From contig CM077116.1 in the NCBI GenBank assembly GCA_039619475.1, positions 151,669,088 to 151,733,087 on the forward strand: DNA of 64,000 nt, read 5' to 3'. This DNA is from Icerya purchasi. Lineage: Eukaryota > Arthropoda > Insecta > Hemiptera > Monophlebidae. The notes beneath the pieces are model-generated. The model had not been told where the DNA came from. It worked only from the letters and a program-made list of their open reading frames with translations, and did no database searches. The position numbers and the translations under genes are program-made. The stretch's first letter is position 1. Every line of letters begins with the position of its first letter. Below, piece by piece: positions 40,624-54,800 of the stretch.

Positions 40624-43600
40624 GTAAGCATTTTGCGAATTACCGTACAAATGTCGTTACGTTAGAAACGGAATATGTCGTTTCACGTGCTGACAAATGC
40701 TGCCATCACAACAGAATACAAACTGGCAAATAGGGATTAGCTTATCGCAATAATTACACAGATGTGAGAAATCGTGTTTTTTTTTTTTTTTGCCTTAGCA
40801 AAACTAAAAGTCTAAAAATGACATTACCAAAAAAAGAAAGAAAAGTTACGAGTAGCAAGTACTGCCGTCATTTTGCAAATGTATGTATGTACTGGGTTTT
40901 CTGAACTACCTGTCCGACTCTTCTAAAATCTAGAATATTTAGTAAAATGAAAATTCACATATTAGTAAATTGACTGCGCCATATCAAATGGAAACATTTT
41001 CGACTTTTACCCCCTAACAGAAATTGCTGAATGAGACCGCATATTTTTTTTGTTTTTTTTTTTTTTTCCAGTGGAATAATGGGGGGTATTTTCTTACGGA
41101 GTCCAACCTTGCCTGAAAAAATAAAAAAAATTTGTTTGAAACGTTTTTCCCGAAAGCTTTGTTTTCAACTTTCATAATTTAACTATCCAGTTGAGGAATG
41201 ACGTCAAAAAATTAAGAAGTATGGTTCTATCGAGATAACTTTAATGCGTCAATAAGGTTGTGTTGTTGTCCGTTGTGAAAATTGGTGAAAAAATGACGAT
41301 TTCCGGTTTTGTTCAGTAATTGGTATACCGAAACGGGAAGTTGAACAGCCGTATCTCGAATTAATAGTTTCAAATATAACACTGTATTGTTGGATAAAAA
41401 TTTGGAAAACAATGAATGAGTGTATTGGATTTAAAATAGATTAAAAAACTCGGAATTAAATTGAAGAATATTTGAAATTTATTATCAGTCGGAGCTTACT
41501 GGTCTAAAGCAAATCCGAACTGGTTTAGAAGTGTGGGTAATTAACACGCTTAGAAAATCAATAGTGTGGGATTATTAGGAGTGAGATCATCGTTCCTCCC
41601 GTTTTTTCATGGTAATATGAATCGTAATAGATATTTAAAACTGCTATAAACAGATCTTCCACCTTTATTAGAAAATACTCCTCTCGATGGAAGTCAGCAA
41701 TTCGGTTTCAGCAAGACGGTTGTCCAGCTCATAAATCAAGACGGGTTTGAATTGAACTATGTGAAATATGTTTCCTAAGGGATTTGAAAATGCGATCCAG
41801 TTCATAATACGTCTGGCTTACCGGATTTAATCGTTTTAGACTATTATTGATGGGGAACGTTAAAATCTATGGTATACATCAGCTGAAGATTGATTAGTTT
41901 CTCTGATGACAGTTCTTACGTGCATTGGACAACGTGATGGAGTCCAATTTGTACATTTGTTACATTTAATAAAATCGATTTGTTTCAAATATATTGCCAT
42001 TCGTCGGATGCGATTTTGAAGTTATTTTTATGTGTCACTTTCGTTTGTTGAAAACGTCGAGATAACATCTTCCAAAATGAAAATTAGGTGTCGTAATATC
42101 TTTGATAAAATCCCCGATTTCATAATTGATCGAGTAAGTTGAGATTAAAATTATTCACGTTTTGACAAACTCGCCTATTCCACCAGTATCGCTTAATGTT
42201 AGGTTTTATCTTCATTTAATAATTATAACATCGTAAATTATAGTCGTGCGATACTACGGTTTCTATAACGTAATATTCGAAGGAGGTGCAGTTAATTCTA
42301 ATTTTGTTAATCCGCTGGGAGAACAAATAACAATGATAAGACAGCTTGTACGTGTAGGCTAACAAATATTTCTATGCAGCATACATTCTGTTGTGATAGT
42401 ACTGTATCAGCACCGTGTTGTGGACATAATTCCGAACATTAATACCTTTGTTCGATGTTAATATAATTCGAGATACAAGCTGCTTCTGCGCTGTAGCCTT
42501 GTACGCTAAAGTAATTTGAAGTAAAATTTAACTTTATTCGTTAAGATAAAAGGTGAATATAAAGATTGGTTCAAAAAAAATGTTTATTATAACTGAGCAA
42601 CAATTTTATCGCCTACTAATAATTTTGTAATCACATTTGGGCAATGCAAAACCGGCGCTGTTCAAATTCTGATCACTTTTTCATTAAGTCTTACGATAGA
42701 GCCAAGTAGACTGCTTGATGTGTTGGCTAAAAGAGTGATGTGCAGTGATCGAATTTTTAGTCGATAGTAAACGTTAGCGGTCATCGTTGCTCACAGACCA
42801 TTTTATTGTGATATATCAAAATTATTAATTGAACCGTCACGGATAATGTGGAACAATAAAATTTTGTGTAAATTAGAAAGAAACTGATAATTTTGTCACC
42901 GTATGAAAAAATTCACTGCAAATAAACGTTTCATTTTGTAATCTGATGATACAAAACCAACCACAACACCGTGCATAATGACAGTGTTATTTTTTTTAGT
43001 GTTTGATAAGAAAGTTCTGTTGGTTTGTGGTGTACTTAAGGGGAAAAAAGCGTGGGAGTGATTGCAATAAAAATGCTGCGAATGATTCTGTGACTTAATT
43101 TTACGGTCTGATGCATAGTGAAACTTACCTGTATCAGTCCGTGCTGAAAGAGAAAAAGATGGGCCATGGAATATACTACCGGTTCTTTGATTCGCTACAG
43201 AGAAATTCAAATTTGTCGAAAAGGAAGGCTCGTCTAACGCAATATTCTTCGAGGTCAAACACTTAAATCGACGAAGCTTGAAAGCTGCAACAACCATAAA
43301 CTCCCTACATCGAAAGTCGTTAAAATTCACATACGCATCGTGCGTTCTCGTAATAATTATTGACCTTTGATTTTCGTTTCCTTCGCATTTGAAAAGAACC
43401 GTTAGAGAAGTGCGTTTTATCGCGCTGGATGAATAAAGAATGCGCAGTAGAGAAAGACAAGACAGAATACATTGATCTAATCGCCGAGAAAAGTATTTGT
43501 TGCCATTGCAATACTAATGACGCTGATTTTAATCATTTTTACAAAGTCTAGATAATGACGGTTTAATGTCGAAATTAATTGTTCTTTTGTAATCTTTTTT

Positions 43601-44746
43601 ATTATATTTTACGCTTTTAATTCAAAAATGGGCTTATTGTGCGAATTACATAAATATTAAAATTGATAGAAGTGTTTATACCTTAAATGATGGTAATTAG
43701 TGTGGGTGATGGGAAAGCACTATTTTGTTAAAATAACTGATTAATCGATAAAAAAAAGCGCTTAGTTGTAAATGTATGTTTCAAAATAATGGTATTTTCA
43801 CTTCAGTCTCCCGTTGTTTACTAAGATTATTACTTTTTAACCTTGCCCAGTGTGTTTTTTATTACTTAGCAGGCGCGAAAATAACTTAAAAAAAGTAATT
43901 CGAAAATTGTAAAAAATTGTTCGCTATTGAAATTGGAATTAAAATTTTTACCTTTATATTATATATTGTTATTGTAATTTTCGCTAATAATCGCATTGCC
44001 CCGAGTTAAAAAGTTTATAACTGAAAAGGATTAATGTTATAAAAAAACACAGTTTTTTGTTTTTGCTTCTATTTTGTTAACCATAAAAACCGATAATTTT
44101 ACTTTTTAATTAACTTCACCGGTCACGAGGCGTAATTTTATTGTTAAACAATGGAAAGAATTTAAATTGCTCTTGCTCATCTGAAAAATTCGAATAAAAA
44201 TTAAGCATGTTTACTGTAATTTAGTTTCTAAATATCGACGTATATATTTTTTACAGAATATACAGTAGTAGAGAAAAGTATTGTAATCAGCGGCGCCTTT
44301 GTTTAAAAACATGCGGACAACATTATCGTTTAAAATAATAAAAATGCATCTGCAAACTACATAAATTCCTGTTTTTTTTTTGTTTTTTTTTTTAATTACT
44401 ATATATGTATAACAACAAGCCTTTCTATTCTTTTGATTTTATATGTTGATGTAGACAATAATTAGTTAATGTGTGCAATTTTATATTCTGATTAAGTTTG
44501 TATAAAGAATAATCGTATTCGATGGGTAAATTAAATAGATAAAGCCGCATTTTCCTCTCACTGAATTCGCCGCTGATTATAGCAGTATAGTTTCTAAGAA
44601 CATGCATAGATTCTCTATAATAAGAAGGCAATAGGAAAAAGTATATATTTTTGTGTTATCTGCGGTTGTTTTGTTATCGTCGATTATTCTTTGATACGTT
44701 TGTGTTGAAGCCGTTTAATTATAAGTTTATATATTTTTACTTCTAG
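40624..44746 (+). other. REEP5: REEP intron 3 (4123 bp)
   Basis: GTAAGC to TACTTCTAG. It contains the transposase relic at 41560-41960. The rest (40740-41500, 41970-44740) is AT-rich without a supportable gene. An open frame at 42896-43330 on the minus strand has no recognisable feature. Confidence 0.65.
41560..41960 (+). pseudogene. IS630/mariner-type DDE transposase relic
   Basis: Plus-strand decayed transposase. GLLGVRSSFLPFFHG is followed by RYLKLL-stop-TDLPPLLENT, then FGFQQDGCPAHKSRRV at about 41703-41750 (family WFQQDGAPAH, containing the second catalytic Asp), then WGTLKSMVYTSAED (family LWG.LK..VY). Several stops and frameshifts. It belongs with the large insect group of Tc1/mariner-superfamily transposases that end in this block; terminal repeats were not found. 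It lies in the sense orientation within REEP intron 3. Confidence 0.7.
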
Positions 44747-44823
44747 TTGTTACAATGTTTCAAGATGCATTATTGGAACTTTTAGCTCCTAAAATAGCTC
44801 AACTACGTCCAGGTGGTGAGTAG
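44747..44823 (+). CDS. REEP5: REEP5-like protein, exon 4 (terminal)
   Basis: Acceptor TACTTCTAG, phase 1, so the junction makes KKVVTMF. It encodes VTMFQDALLELLAPKIAQLR and PGGE, then stops at TAG 44821-44823. This gives a 198-residue protein, close to the roughly 190 of REEP5 relatives, with a short helical C-terminal tail. The codon before the stop overlaps a donor-like GTGAGT (44816), so splicing onward in phase 1 is also possible, for example to 62636. The tail itself is poorly conserved in the family, so this exon is less certain than exons 2 and 3. Confidence 0.65.
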
Positions 44824-45116
44824 GATTGGGTATTAAAAAATTCTTGCTTTCTGGGATAGAATTACATTTGAATTTGGGATTATTTTACTCATTAATGAAT
44901 CACATACGAGAAAGTAGAATTTTTGATTTTAACTGTACGAAGTACAAATATCATTTTGGTATTGAAATTCGCAGTATCAAACTGTGTAAAAACATTACAT
45001 TAATAGTATAAAATGTGTACAGTGTCGAGCAAAATGTCGCAGCGAAGTAACTAAATATTATTATACGTAAGCGCTGTTACAAATGCGTTTAAAATATATG
45101 CGGTATAACTTTGTTA

Positions 45117-45122
45117 AATAAA
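45117..45122 (+). terminator. REEP5: Candidate poly(A) signal of the REEP gene
   Basis: AATAAA 294 nt after the exon 4 stop codon, the first canonical hexamer after it. A T-rich/GT-containing stretch follows near 45130-45160. This supports exon 4 as a terminal exon, but in AT-rich DNA such hexamers are common. Confidence 0.35.
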
Positions 45123-45504
45123 GACCAGAGTTGTTTCTCTGAGCGGTAAGTTACTATTATTTTCTAATTGCACAAAAAAATTTCTTTGCATTTAGTGATT
45201 ATAGTATTTATAATCCGTTATCCATCTTCCAATAAAAACGAGGTAAGAATTTAAGCCGCGAATTAATTATTGATTATTTAACGGGATTATTTCGTTTATT
45301 GATTTTATTTGTCATAGCTTTTAGAATTTGCGCGCGGTTTAGTTATAATGAAATACATTGCTGATATTCAGCTTTTAAAATTAATAACCATTAAGCTTTT
45401 CGTATTTTCGACAAAATTTGACCTATATATAATGTAAATCCACCTTGATAAATGTAGTGTAACCTGTTTTTTTATATTATATTATGTTCTTGAATTATTA
45501 AATT

Positions 45505-45537
45505 TTATATATATATATATTTATATATATATATATT
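45505..45537. repeat. AT microsatellite
   Basis: Nearly pure (TA)n with one T interruption. Confidence 0.9.
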
Positions 45538-46411
45538 AAAAAAATGTACGTTAAAAGCACAATTTATTGTAATAAAAATATTAAAATATGCCATTTTGTA
45601 AAATGGTATTCATCAAAAGCTAAAACAATGGGTACATTTTAATTGGTATTGTTATAGTCAATTCTTTTTTAATGCACACGCGAAATTATTTATCCGCGTC
45701 GATTATTTCTTTTACTTTTTTAAATTATTATATTTATTTTTCAAATTGTACTTAAAGGTTTCGTGAAAAATATGAAGTCCACTAAAATACTTTGCGAAGA
45801 AAAAGAAAAAAAGTAAAAACCAAAATTTGTTCATCTGTTTTTTATATCAACTCATTTGTTGATGCACCAAGTTATTAATTTTAATTACTCATTTTAAGTT
45901 CTTCTTGTAAATCAACATAAAAATCACTCCCTTAATTTATACAATATGATTAACCACGGTGCACTTATCTCTGTATTTATTGGCAAACGTGAAATTAATT
46001 GTGTTCAGTTGTATTTTGATATTCTTTGAAACTAATATGGTGAGGGTCCTTGTGCATCGCTGGAATCTTTTGTTTAATCTGTTTTTCAAATTTTACAGGA
46101 AAAAAAATATTCTAGCCGTTATTATTTTACTGATTTATTTTATGTATCGAATCTCTGAAAAAAGAGAAAAACACCTTTCGTATATAAGAAATTTCTGTCT
46201 AATAGCAGAATAATAGAAGTAGAGATAACGATGAAATATGTGCTTTATCGCGCTAATGGAGCGTATGTATTTTTATTCTTATCTGCAACGCGGCGGTATA
46301 GATAAAAAATTGAAGTAAATGTAGGACGCGCAAACTTTGTTACTACGGTGGTTAATAGCTCTATTTTTCGTTTATACTTATGTTATTTAAATATTTCTGA
46401 ACCATTACAAA

Positions 46412-46522
46412 TATGAAGAATATTTTTCTAAAAGTGATAAACGGATTATATGAAGAATAATTTTCTAAAAGTGATAAACGGATTATATGAAGAATATTTT
46501 TCTAAAAGTGATAAACGGATTA
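46412..46522. repeat. 37-bp tandem repeat, three copies
   Basis: Three contiguous 37-bp units (46412-46448, 46449-46485, 46486-46522). The unit starts TATGAAGAATATTTTTCTAA and ends GATAAACGGATTA. The middle unit has one change (ATTTT to AATTT). An A18 run follows at about 46542. Confidence 0.95.
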
Positions 46523-47594
46523 TTGGCTGTTTTGGATAATAAAAAAAAAAAAAAAAAAAGAAAATAAATAAAGACGTATCTTTACACTTGACTGTGAAAA
46601 TTGTATATATAATTTGCATTTTTTAATTATTTTTAGCCGTAACGTAAATGATTGAAACGTAAGATTTTGTTGAATGCGCAAATGCTTTAAATACGTGTAT
46701 GATGGACTTTTCGTGTACAGACACTGATTTTAATGTAAATTGTTTGCTAGCGATATGTGGTTTTTAGATTAATTAGAACATCTGTTTAGAACATTTGAGA
46801 TGTTTACCAACATAAACACAATTTAATTACGACCTTGATTAAATATTATTACTGCAGTCATCGTTTATTGTAACTAACTTTATTAGACGGTAAACGGATT
46901 TTTACCTATCGTTATTTCTAGATTTTATTTTTACGTCCAAAGTAAATCATAATGGTACCGCGAAATTGAAAATTATAATTCCGCCAGAATTTTTACATTC
47001 ATGATTTCATAATTTTTTACGAAAATTGGTTTCTTATTGGTATATATATTCTGATTGTTTCGGCATATTGCCGGCTAATTTGCGATGTGTCAATATAAAC
47101 ATTTTCTTTGACCTCAGAAAATTCTTTATAATGAAAATACTGAATTTCCTTCGACCGATCAAGAGGCACTGCGGGACTTTTACAATTCTGTAGTCCGCAG
47201 ACGATGTATAATTTTTATCAGACATGTAATTTTGCGTAGTATTCTTGATAAGTAATTGAGGTTATCTTATCTCATTTATCGGTTGAAATAAATAATAATA
47301 AAAATAATAGCAATAATAGTTTTCGGGAATGTATTTTTAATTTCGGCTTCAGCCTTTTTGAAAATATATCGAGTTTTATGTGTGATGGTTGTTATGTGGT
47401 CGGTATTTTCGGTAGTGTTTTAATAGAGAAATTTCTATTGAATTTTACGAAGCAGTTATGACTTTATGGAAAAAGTTCCTCCATATTTACTAATCTAAAA
47501 TTTATTGAAATAAAATCAAAAATAAGATGTAGCTGTACGAAATTTTGTTCACCGACTGTATATATTAAAGTAACTTCTGCAACAATGTTAATTG

Positions 47595-47732
47595 GTATAG
47601 AAAAATAAGGAAAGTGTTATATTAGTAGTAGTGAAATGTGGGATGGTTAATTTTTAATATATATATATATATATATGTATAGAAAAATAAGGAAAGTGTT
47701 ATATTAGTAGTAGTGAAATGTGGGATGGTTAA

Positions 47733-47764
<32 letters not shown>
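47595..47764. repeat. 82-bp tandem duplication with AT microsatellites
   Basis: Two contiguous copies (47595-47676 and 47677 to about 47764) of a unit beginning GTATAGAAAAATAAGGAAAG and ending in an (AT)n run. The non-microsatellite parts are identical, so the duplication is recent. The second copy has a longer AT run. Confidence 0.93.
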
Positions 47765-47765
<1 letters not shown>

Positions 47766-48824
47766 CATTAATTACAATGTAATACTTAGGCTGGCCCTCA
47801 TTAGAAAAAATGTCCCAATTATATGTAACGAAGAAATGTCCTAATTTTATATAACGTTTGTTATATTTTAGCGCTTCAAACTTTTCTACATCTGTCAGTT
47901 TCGAACCAAAAGGCGTATCCACGTACATTATAATTGTGTGGCAAATTCTTCGCTATTGCACAGTTCGTTGTCCCATTTTCGTTTTCGCAATTCACGTTTG
48001 CCTTCGATGGCGGTTTCCGTTTTTGGAAACATAATAAATACACTTCTTATTACTGTGCAAGCTGATGAATAAGAAGTCCCACCATAATAGTGAGAACCAT
48101 GTAAAGAATATATTGCTAATTTAATAATACCATGGAAACGCAAAAAAAGTATTATTTATATGTGTTACAGGATGTTAAGTTGTTTCGGTAGTTTAATAAA
48201 ACTTATGGTATAAATTATTGGTTATATTTTTTTTTTTTTTTATTATATAAAATCGGGACATTTTTTCGTTATAAAATTTAATGGAGGCCGGCCCAAGAAT
48301 TACGTTGTAAATTTTGATAATTTTATACAAAGTATAGAAGAGAAAGAGACAGAAATGTAAGCAAATGGGGTCAATAGGCACAATCCCTTGCGTGGCCAAA
48401 ATGGCCGAGTTTATATGTATCTATATTGTTTAACGTTAGATTTAAAATAAAGAATAAACCTCTTCTTTAACTAGTTTATAAAGAAAATATACAAAGAAAT
48501 GTAAAGGAGTCAAAATTGAAACCTGTGGGTTTGTTTAAAAGCCAATTTTGTACTGCATATAAAGCAGGTTAGATCTCTTACGTCTTAATCTAATTTGAGA
48601 AAGAAAGAAAAAGTAATTTACATATCAAGTTTTACAGTGTAGTTGTGGGTTCCTATTTAATTTTTTTAAATTTAAAGTTATTCTGAACAGCTTTTGTCAG
48701 TGCAGTGCCTCTAGTTTTAAATATTTTTGCTGGCTATATAGCTGGAAAACAAGAATAAGACAGACTGAATCAGGGGCCACAATTTTAATTATAGTTTATT
48801 TCGCTTTTTTAAAGATAATTTTCA

Positions 48825-48830
<6 letters not shown>

Positions 48831-48879
<49 letters not shown>

Positions 48880-48880
48880 T
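48831..48880. repeat. AT/GT microsatellite
   Basis: About 42 bp of (AT)n ending in a short (TG)n run. Confidence 0.9.
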
Positions 48881-51800
48881 CTTTTTTATTGAAAACAAAA
48901 ATTTAAGTTTAAAATGTATTTAGTATCAGTATATCAATTAAATGTTTAGGTGATGTTCGAAAATTACAGAAAACTAAGTTTTATCTATATAAACATTGAA
49001 TTTAGCAGGCATATTTCGATTAGATCTTATGTGTAAATAACGGCTTCATCTTCCCGCAGCGTTCACTACAGGAACCCGAAATTTGCAGTTATATATTAGC
49101 AATGCAGTTGTGTTGTTTTTTTGTTTTTTTTTTTTTTAATATTTAAATTTTTCGACACCATAAATAATGTTGAAAAATAATGTTGAAAAATAAATTGAAA
49201 AAAAAAGGTTATATTTGTTTTTTGTTTTGAAGATTTTTTATGCATCTAATTTTAAAGTAATAATATAGCCGCTTAGAATACTCATTTTCAATACGTTCAG
49301 CCAAACGATATATTTCTAATTGCACTTCAGGTATAACGCGCATCGATTGACAGCACTTTTTTAACGGCACAAAATGAAATTAACGTTGTTACGGTTTTTA
49401 TCAATGACACCATATTTATTAATATCTAAAGCTTGATCGAAATATCGTCGTAACATTTAAAATATCTTAACGTAATTGATAACATCATCAAGTTAAATAA
49501 GTATAAAAGTTACCCGTCGGCATTATCTATAACTCCATTAAAAATTCTACATTCCTGTGTTGAACGACTCGTGCATTTTCTATTGCACGAGAATTGCCTG
49601 CTTATTATGCACCGAGAAATGTTAAAGATCCATTCTGTATCCTACGTTTGCTTAGAAAGCAGTGTTTTCCAATTTTTTTCTTTTTATACAAATTAATTTA
49701 ATAAATTCAACCCACCACATAAGAGCTCGCGTAATTTTATTAATAGCGTGATCGGTTCATTTAGTTTACATCGTGTATATTTTTACATCTAGTAGCGTGA
49801 AATATTTTTAATCGTGTAAACATTAACGTATTCTTGCGAAATCGGTTATAATGGGCCAATTAAAAATTGCTCGACGCAACGACTTTCTTATAAGAGATTG
49901 TAAACAATAACCAAAACTGTTCAAAAATATTTTATACTTCTTGAATTATTATAATTTTTTGTAAATTTTAACTACGTTAATGTCACGTTTTTAGCGCAGC
50001 ATTATTTTTAATTAATTTTTTTATAATCTATTTGTATGTAAACAATTTGCGCGCGGTCCATGAAATTCGGTAAGTAAAAGCCTGAAAAATTATTTTTAAA
50101 AATAAAAAAATGAAAAAGAAAAAGACATTGTACATTCTAAAACTGCAGTGTACAATCTCATTTATTTGAAGGAATGCGCGGTCCCTTTGTGTTTTGCACA
50201 GTCTATTATATCGAGTCGTTAAGGTGCGTACACTTAAAAAATTAGTAAGATTGACAGTGCAGAATAATTTAGAACATATATCTAAAATAATTTTGAATAC
50301 AACATGGATACGCAATTTCTACCAAAATCCGGACTTTTTTCAAATTATAGTCGGTTTATAGGAAGAAAAGAAGTAATTTTTCAGTCATTACGGTGAAAAG
50401 TTATTTAAATAACTTTTAGATATTCGTATTTATAAAATGAATATTATGATAGAAAATCATTATTCAATTTCTATTATTTAAATATTTCCATATTTGATGC
50501 GCGATGATGGTCAACGAGATTAAATAAAATTATCGCATTTAATGATCTAAAATTCTAATTTTTATTTATAAAAAAAAAAAAAGTAATACACGAGAGTCAT
50601 ACGAAAAAGGCAGTAAAAATAAAGATAAATGCGCGACTATCACGTTTAATATTAAAATCCGGCAAATGTTTTTAAAATCGGTAATCAAAAATTACAGATC
50701 CCTTTGCACCACGTAGCTCTAGGTCTAGTTGGTGAAGTAATTGAAATTATTTTTTAATAAAAAATATGTCTATGTTTAATTATAGGTAGACATTATTTAT
50801 AGTTAGTTTTCGACGACAGTAATCAGTAAACATTTTTTTGAATAAATGAGGTTGTGTACTTTATGTATATTATTTTTTTCAAAAATGAAAAAAAAAAAAA
50901 AACAACAACTAGAAAACCGTAATTTATTTTATACAATTACTTTGCGATTGCGACGCTGAAAATAGCATGTGGTTAATCGGATGTGTAGCTTCGGAATAAT
51001 CGTGTTATCGGTTAAAGTGCGATATTGTTTTAATCAATAACGAAGGTATGTAACATTAGTTTTAATAATAAATTTCTTTTAAAAACTTTTAGGACGGTTT
51101 AGGTGGCAACTGTGAATATCCCAAGTTAAAAAGTAAACTCCGTCTTCCATTTATATAAAAAAAAATTGATACATTTCTGTTTTAATTTTTAGGAAAGTAA
51201 CGCGTTTGCTCTTTCGGCTCGAAGAGTATAGTTTTCGTGGCAGTCTCAGTATACTTCGGGTTGGTTGGTTTTTTTGTGGTTACGAGATTTTCCTGTAGTC
51301 CTTTCTATTCGGTTTGTACTTTTTATACGTTTCCTTTTTTTTTTTTTGGTGTCTAGTTTGTAATTACGATTTCTTCTTTTTTTGTAAAATATTTATTTTT
51401 ATTGTTTATGACCTCAGCGGTACATTTTAAAGCGCGTTTGTATTTATGTTTATTTTTATATAATTTGATGAAGTTTATTTTCGGTTAGTAGTAATTTAAA
51501 AATGTAAATATATATGAAAATAATTTTAAGTTAAATTTTTTAAAACGAAGGAAATACATTGCAACTGATGACTGTTTTATTGTTGTTTGTTTCCTTTTTT
51601 CTTTTTTAACATAATTTCTGTAAAAATTAAAACATCGGTAAAATATTAGATATCAAAACATCAAAGTTTCGAAATGTGTTGTATTTTTCAGTTCAGTTTA
51701 AAAAAGTTTTTTTCAGTTCAATTTTTTCTTCTTCCGATTTTTGATTTTCAGTTTAATTCCAATTACTAAAACTTTTCGTAAAAAAAATTGTTGAATACCG

Positions 51801-54800
51801 TTTCATTGCTATACTTCATTAAACTCTAGTTTTCTTCGCTAAAAAATAATAATAAAAAAAAAAATAATTAAAAATATGAAAGTGTATAATTTTATTTTTT
51901 TTTATTCGCATCTTTTATGATCCTTTTTAATGTAAATTTCCGATTATGTTAAATTTTAATGTTAATTTTTCTCGAGTTATTTGTTTGGAAAAATATGTAA
52001 AAAATAGTTTTATTTAAATGTATAACAGATTCGAATATTATTAGTGCAGAAATAAGCAATAACAACAATGGCTTCGATATATTCCGACGGAAGTGAACAA
52101 AAACTGGATTTGTTCATAAATGTTTAATTAATGTGTCAGTTGAATTGTCGTTATCGCTTATTTTATCTGTTGCAGCATCCTTTACATGCTGAACTAAATA
52201 AAAATTAATATCGATGTATTTTGACTTTTTAGTAAAGTTATCACTTTTTGAAAAACAGGTTACATTTTAATATCTTCATAAATTTTCATTTTACTAGACA
52301 ATTCTTACTTTCCTAATTTGGAGCATCCTTTTACATATAAAGAGTTTCTTTAGTACTTCGTAGATTTTGTTTCGCAAAAATTTTCGAACAATTTCATAAA
52401 AATCCCTCTAGAAATAATTCTACTATTCTCATTTTAGATCCGCACAAATTTCTAATAATACATCTTACTTTCTGCGATCTTTTTTCTTTCTAACACTTTA
52501 CCGTTCATTTTTGATATTTCCAATTTTCTCATCTATCTCGGTTATAATTGCTAACGGGTACTTTTTCATTTTTTTATAAAATGTGAACTGTTGTTTACAG
52601 TTACGCGATTTCATGGCGTTATTGTGTATATCTAGCATATCGGAATATCCTATCAGCATTTCTTTATATGTTTTATCATTAAATGTGTTCCTTTTAATGT
52701 CTGACAGATTCGCATAAACTTTAATCTCGAAAAAGAAGCAGATTAGATTTATCGGTTTTTTTTTTTTTTGTTTAAAAAAAAAAATTTCATTGTTTCAGCT
52801 TCGAGAATTAACATACTATTTGTTTTAGTATACTTTGACTGAAATTTTACTTCCATCATTATGTTCCTTTCTCTAAGTATTTCACTTAGTTCGTGATACT
52901 TCGATCACATTTTTGAGCAATTTGAACGATGTATACACATCCGGTTGGCCCCAAAAGGAAACGCTTTCTTTAACAAAACTACAGTATGTGGAATTTTAAT
53001 ATTTAATAGTGCCGTTGTTGCATTACGCATTTTTAAAATGTTTACCGGTTAGATTTATAATGAGCCTATTTCAGAAAGTAATCGGAACAAGCGTCGCTTT
53101 TAAATTTGAATACAGAGCAAATAATTTTTTTCTACGGTAAAACTCACGAAATATACTCTTTTCTTGTGTAACAGCTCCATTTATTTTATAGGATTGTCCG
53201 TGTTTATAGCTGGAGAATTACCGTTTTCATTATGAGTTTTATAATTTAGAAATATCAGAAATTTTAAATTTAAAAAAAAAAAAAGCTATATGACACAATA
53301 GAATGCTTCCGGAATCAATGCTTGCGGAAAACCAGTGGAAATTCTTTCTTTTAAACTTTTAATAAAACTGGTTAGTTTACGTAACTTATGTCTTCTTTTT
53401 TTGCTTTTGCAACCAAGTCACCAAATTGTTTTTTTTTTTTCTCTCGAAATCATGGCATTTGGAGTTTTAACGTTAGTAATTTGCGATATGATGAATGAAT
53501 TTTGACTCTTATTTTCTGTACAAGATAAGGCCGCGGTTACATTGGATCCGAATTCGTATGAAAAATTGGTCGTGCTTTTTAACTGACGATCCCAAGAAGA
53601 AAAAAAAGGGAAAAAAAACCTGTCTTCCGTAAATTTACTGTTTATACAAACAACATCGCAAGTAATGTAACCACCTTTTCTTCATACGAATTTGCATGAT
53701 TTAGTAGAATTCTGATGCAACGTGGCCTAAGCCCTAATTTTTAATGGTAGTAATTTGTGGCCAAGGTGGGAATATACAAATGTTATAGAATTACCGATTG
53801 TTCCAATTTACCGTTTCCAACTTTTACAGTCATATTTTTTAAATCTTTAATAGAAAGCTGAATGAAATAGTTATCCTCTTCTAAAGCGCGATCTAAAAAG
53901 CTGCTATCCAATAACTACGCAATATTCGAATCTTAGGCATGCGTTTTTGCAAGATTACTTCAATGTGGAATGATATACTTTTACAATTCTTTGGAATAGA
54001 AAATCTGGCAAATTTATTAACATTATCTAATTATTTACCTTTTTTTTTTTTGTACAACAAAATTCCCAATTTGTTCGAATTATTACGTTAAAACCATCGT
54101 GTTTTTGGCATCATATACTTTTATAATATTATCCCATTTAAAATGATTTGATTTGTAGTTTTTAAATTGTGACTTATTTTATTTACCTTTTTTTGATAGT
54201 TTTCATTCAATTTGCTAGTATTAAATTAATAGGTTAGTCGAAAGGCCAGCCGACCGGGAATAGCCCGTGAATTTCATTGTAAAACCGAGAGGTATTTTAG
54301 AAAAAAGAAAATCATTTTAACGGAAAATAATACTAAAAGTATTACTACATTATGCGTCATTCGAAAGTATTTACATCTGAAAGAAGTTACTAATTTTGTT
54401 TATCTTACTTTGAAATAAATGACTTTTACAAATGATTTCATTTGTAGCGTAAAATAGGAAACAACGTGAGTTTTATTTAACGATGTAAATAATATTTTTT
54501 GAAGTTTTACATTACAAATATGTGAGCCGACTTCTTATATAAGGAATATTGGCGAAGAAAGGTACTTTCTCGCAACTTGGAATTATATACTTTATCATCG
54601 TAACTTCTACTGTAACTTTCGAATTTTGTTATTCATATTAAAATTTTAAAATATGGAAAATATTAATTTTGAACAAAATCTATTCCGATATTTCAAGTAC
54701 ACATTATAGTTAAAATTTTGAAAAATGATGTTTGTGTAATCCCGTGTTCCAATTTGTTGGAATGAGTGAGCTCTCTCGATAATTTTATCGGAGGAGGGGT

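Noticed and set aside
42896..43330. 144-codon open frame on the minus strand in REEP intron 3
   Set aside because: No recognisable motif and ordinary composition; nothing beyond length supports it. It may be a relic, but I could not place it in a family.
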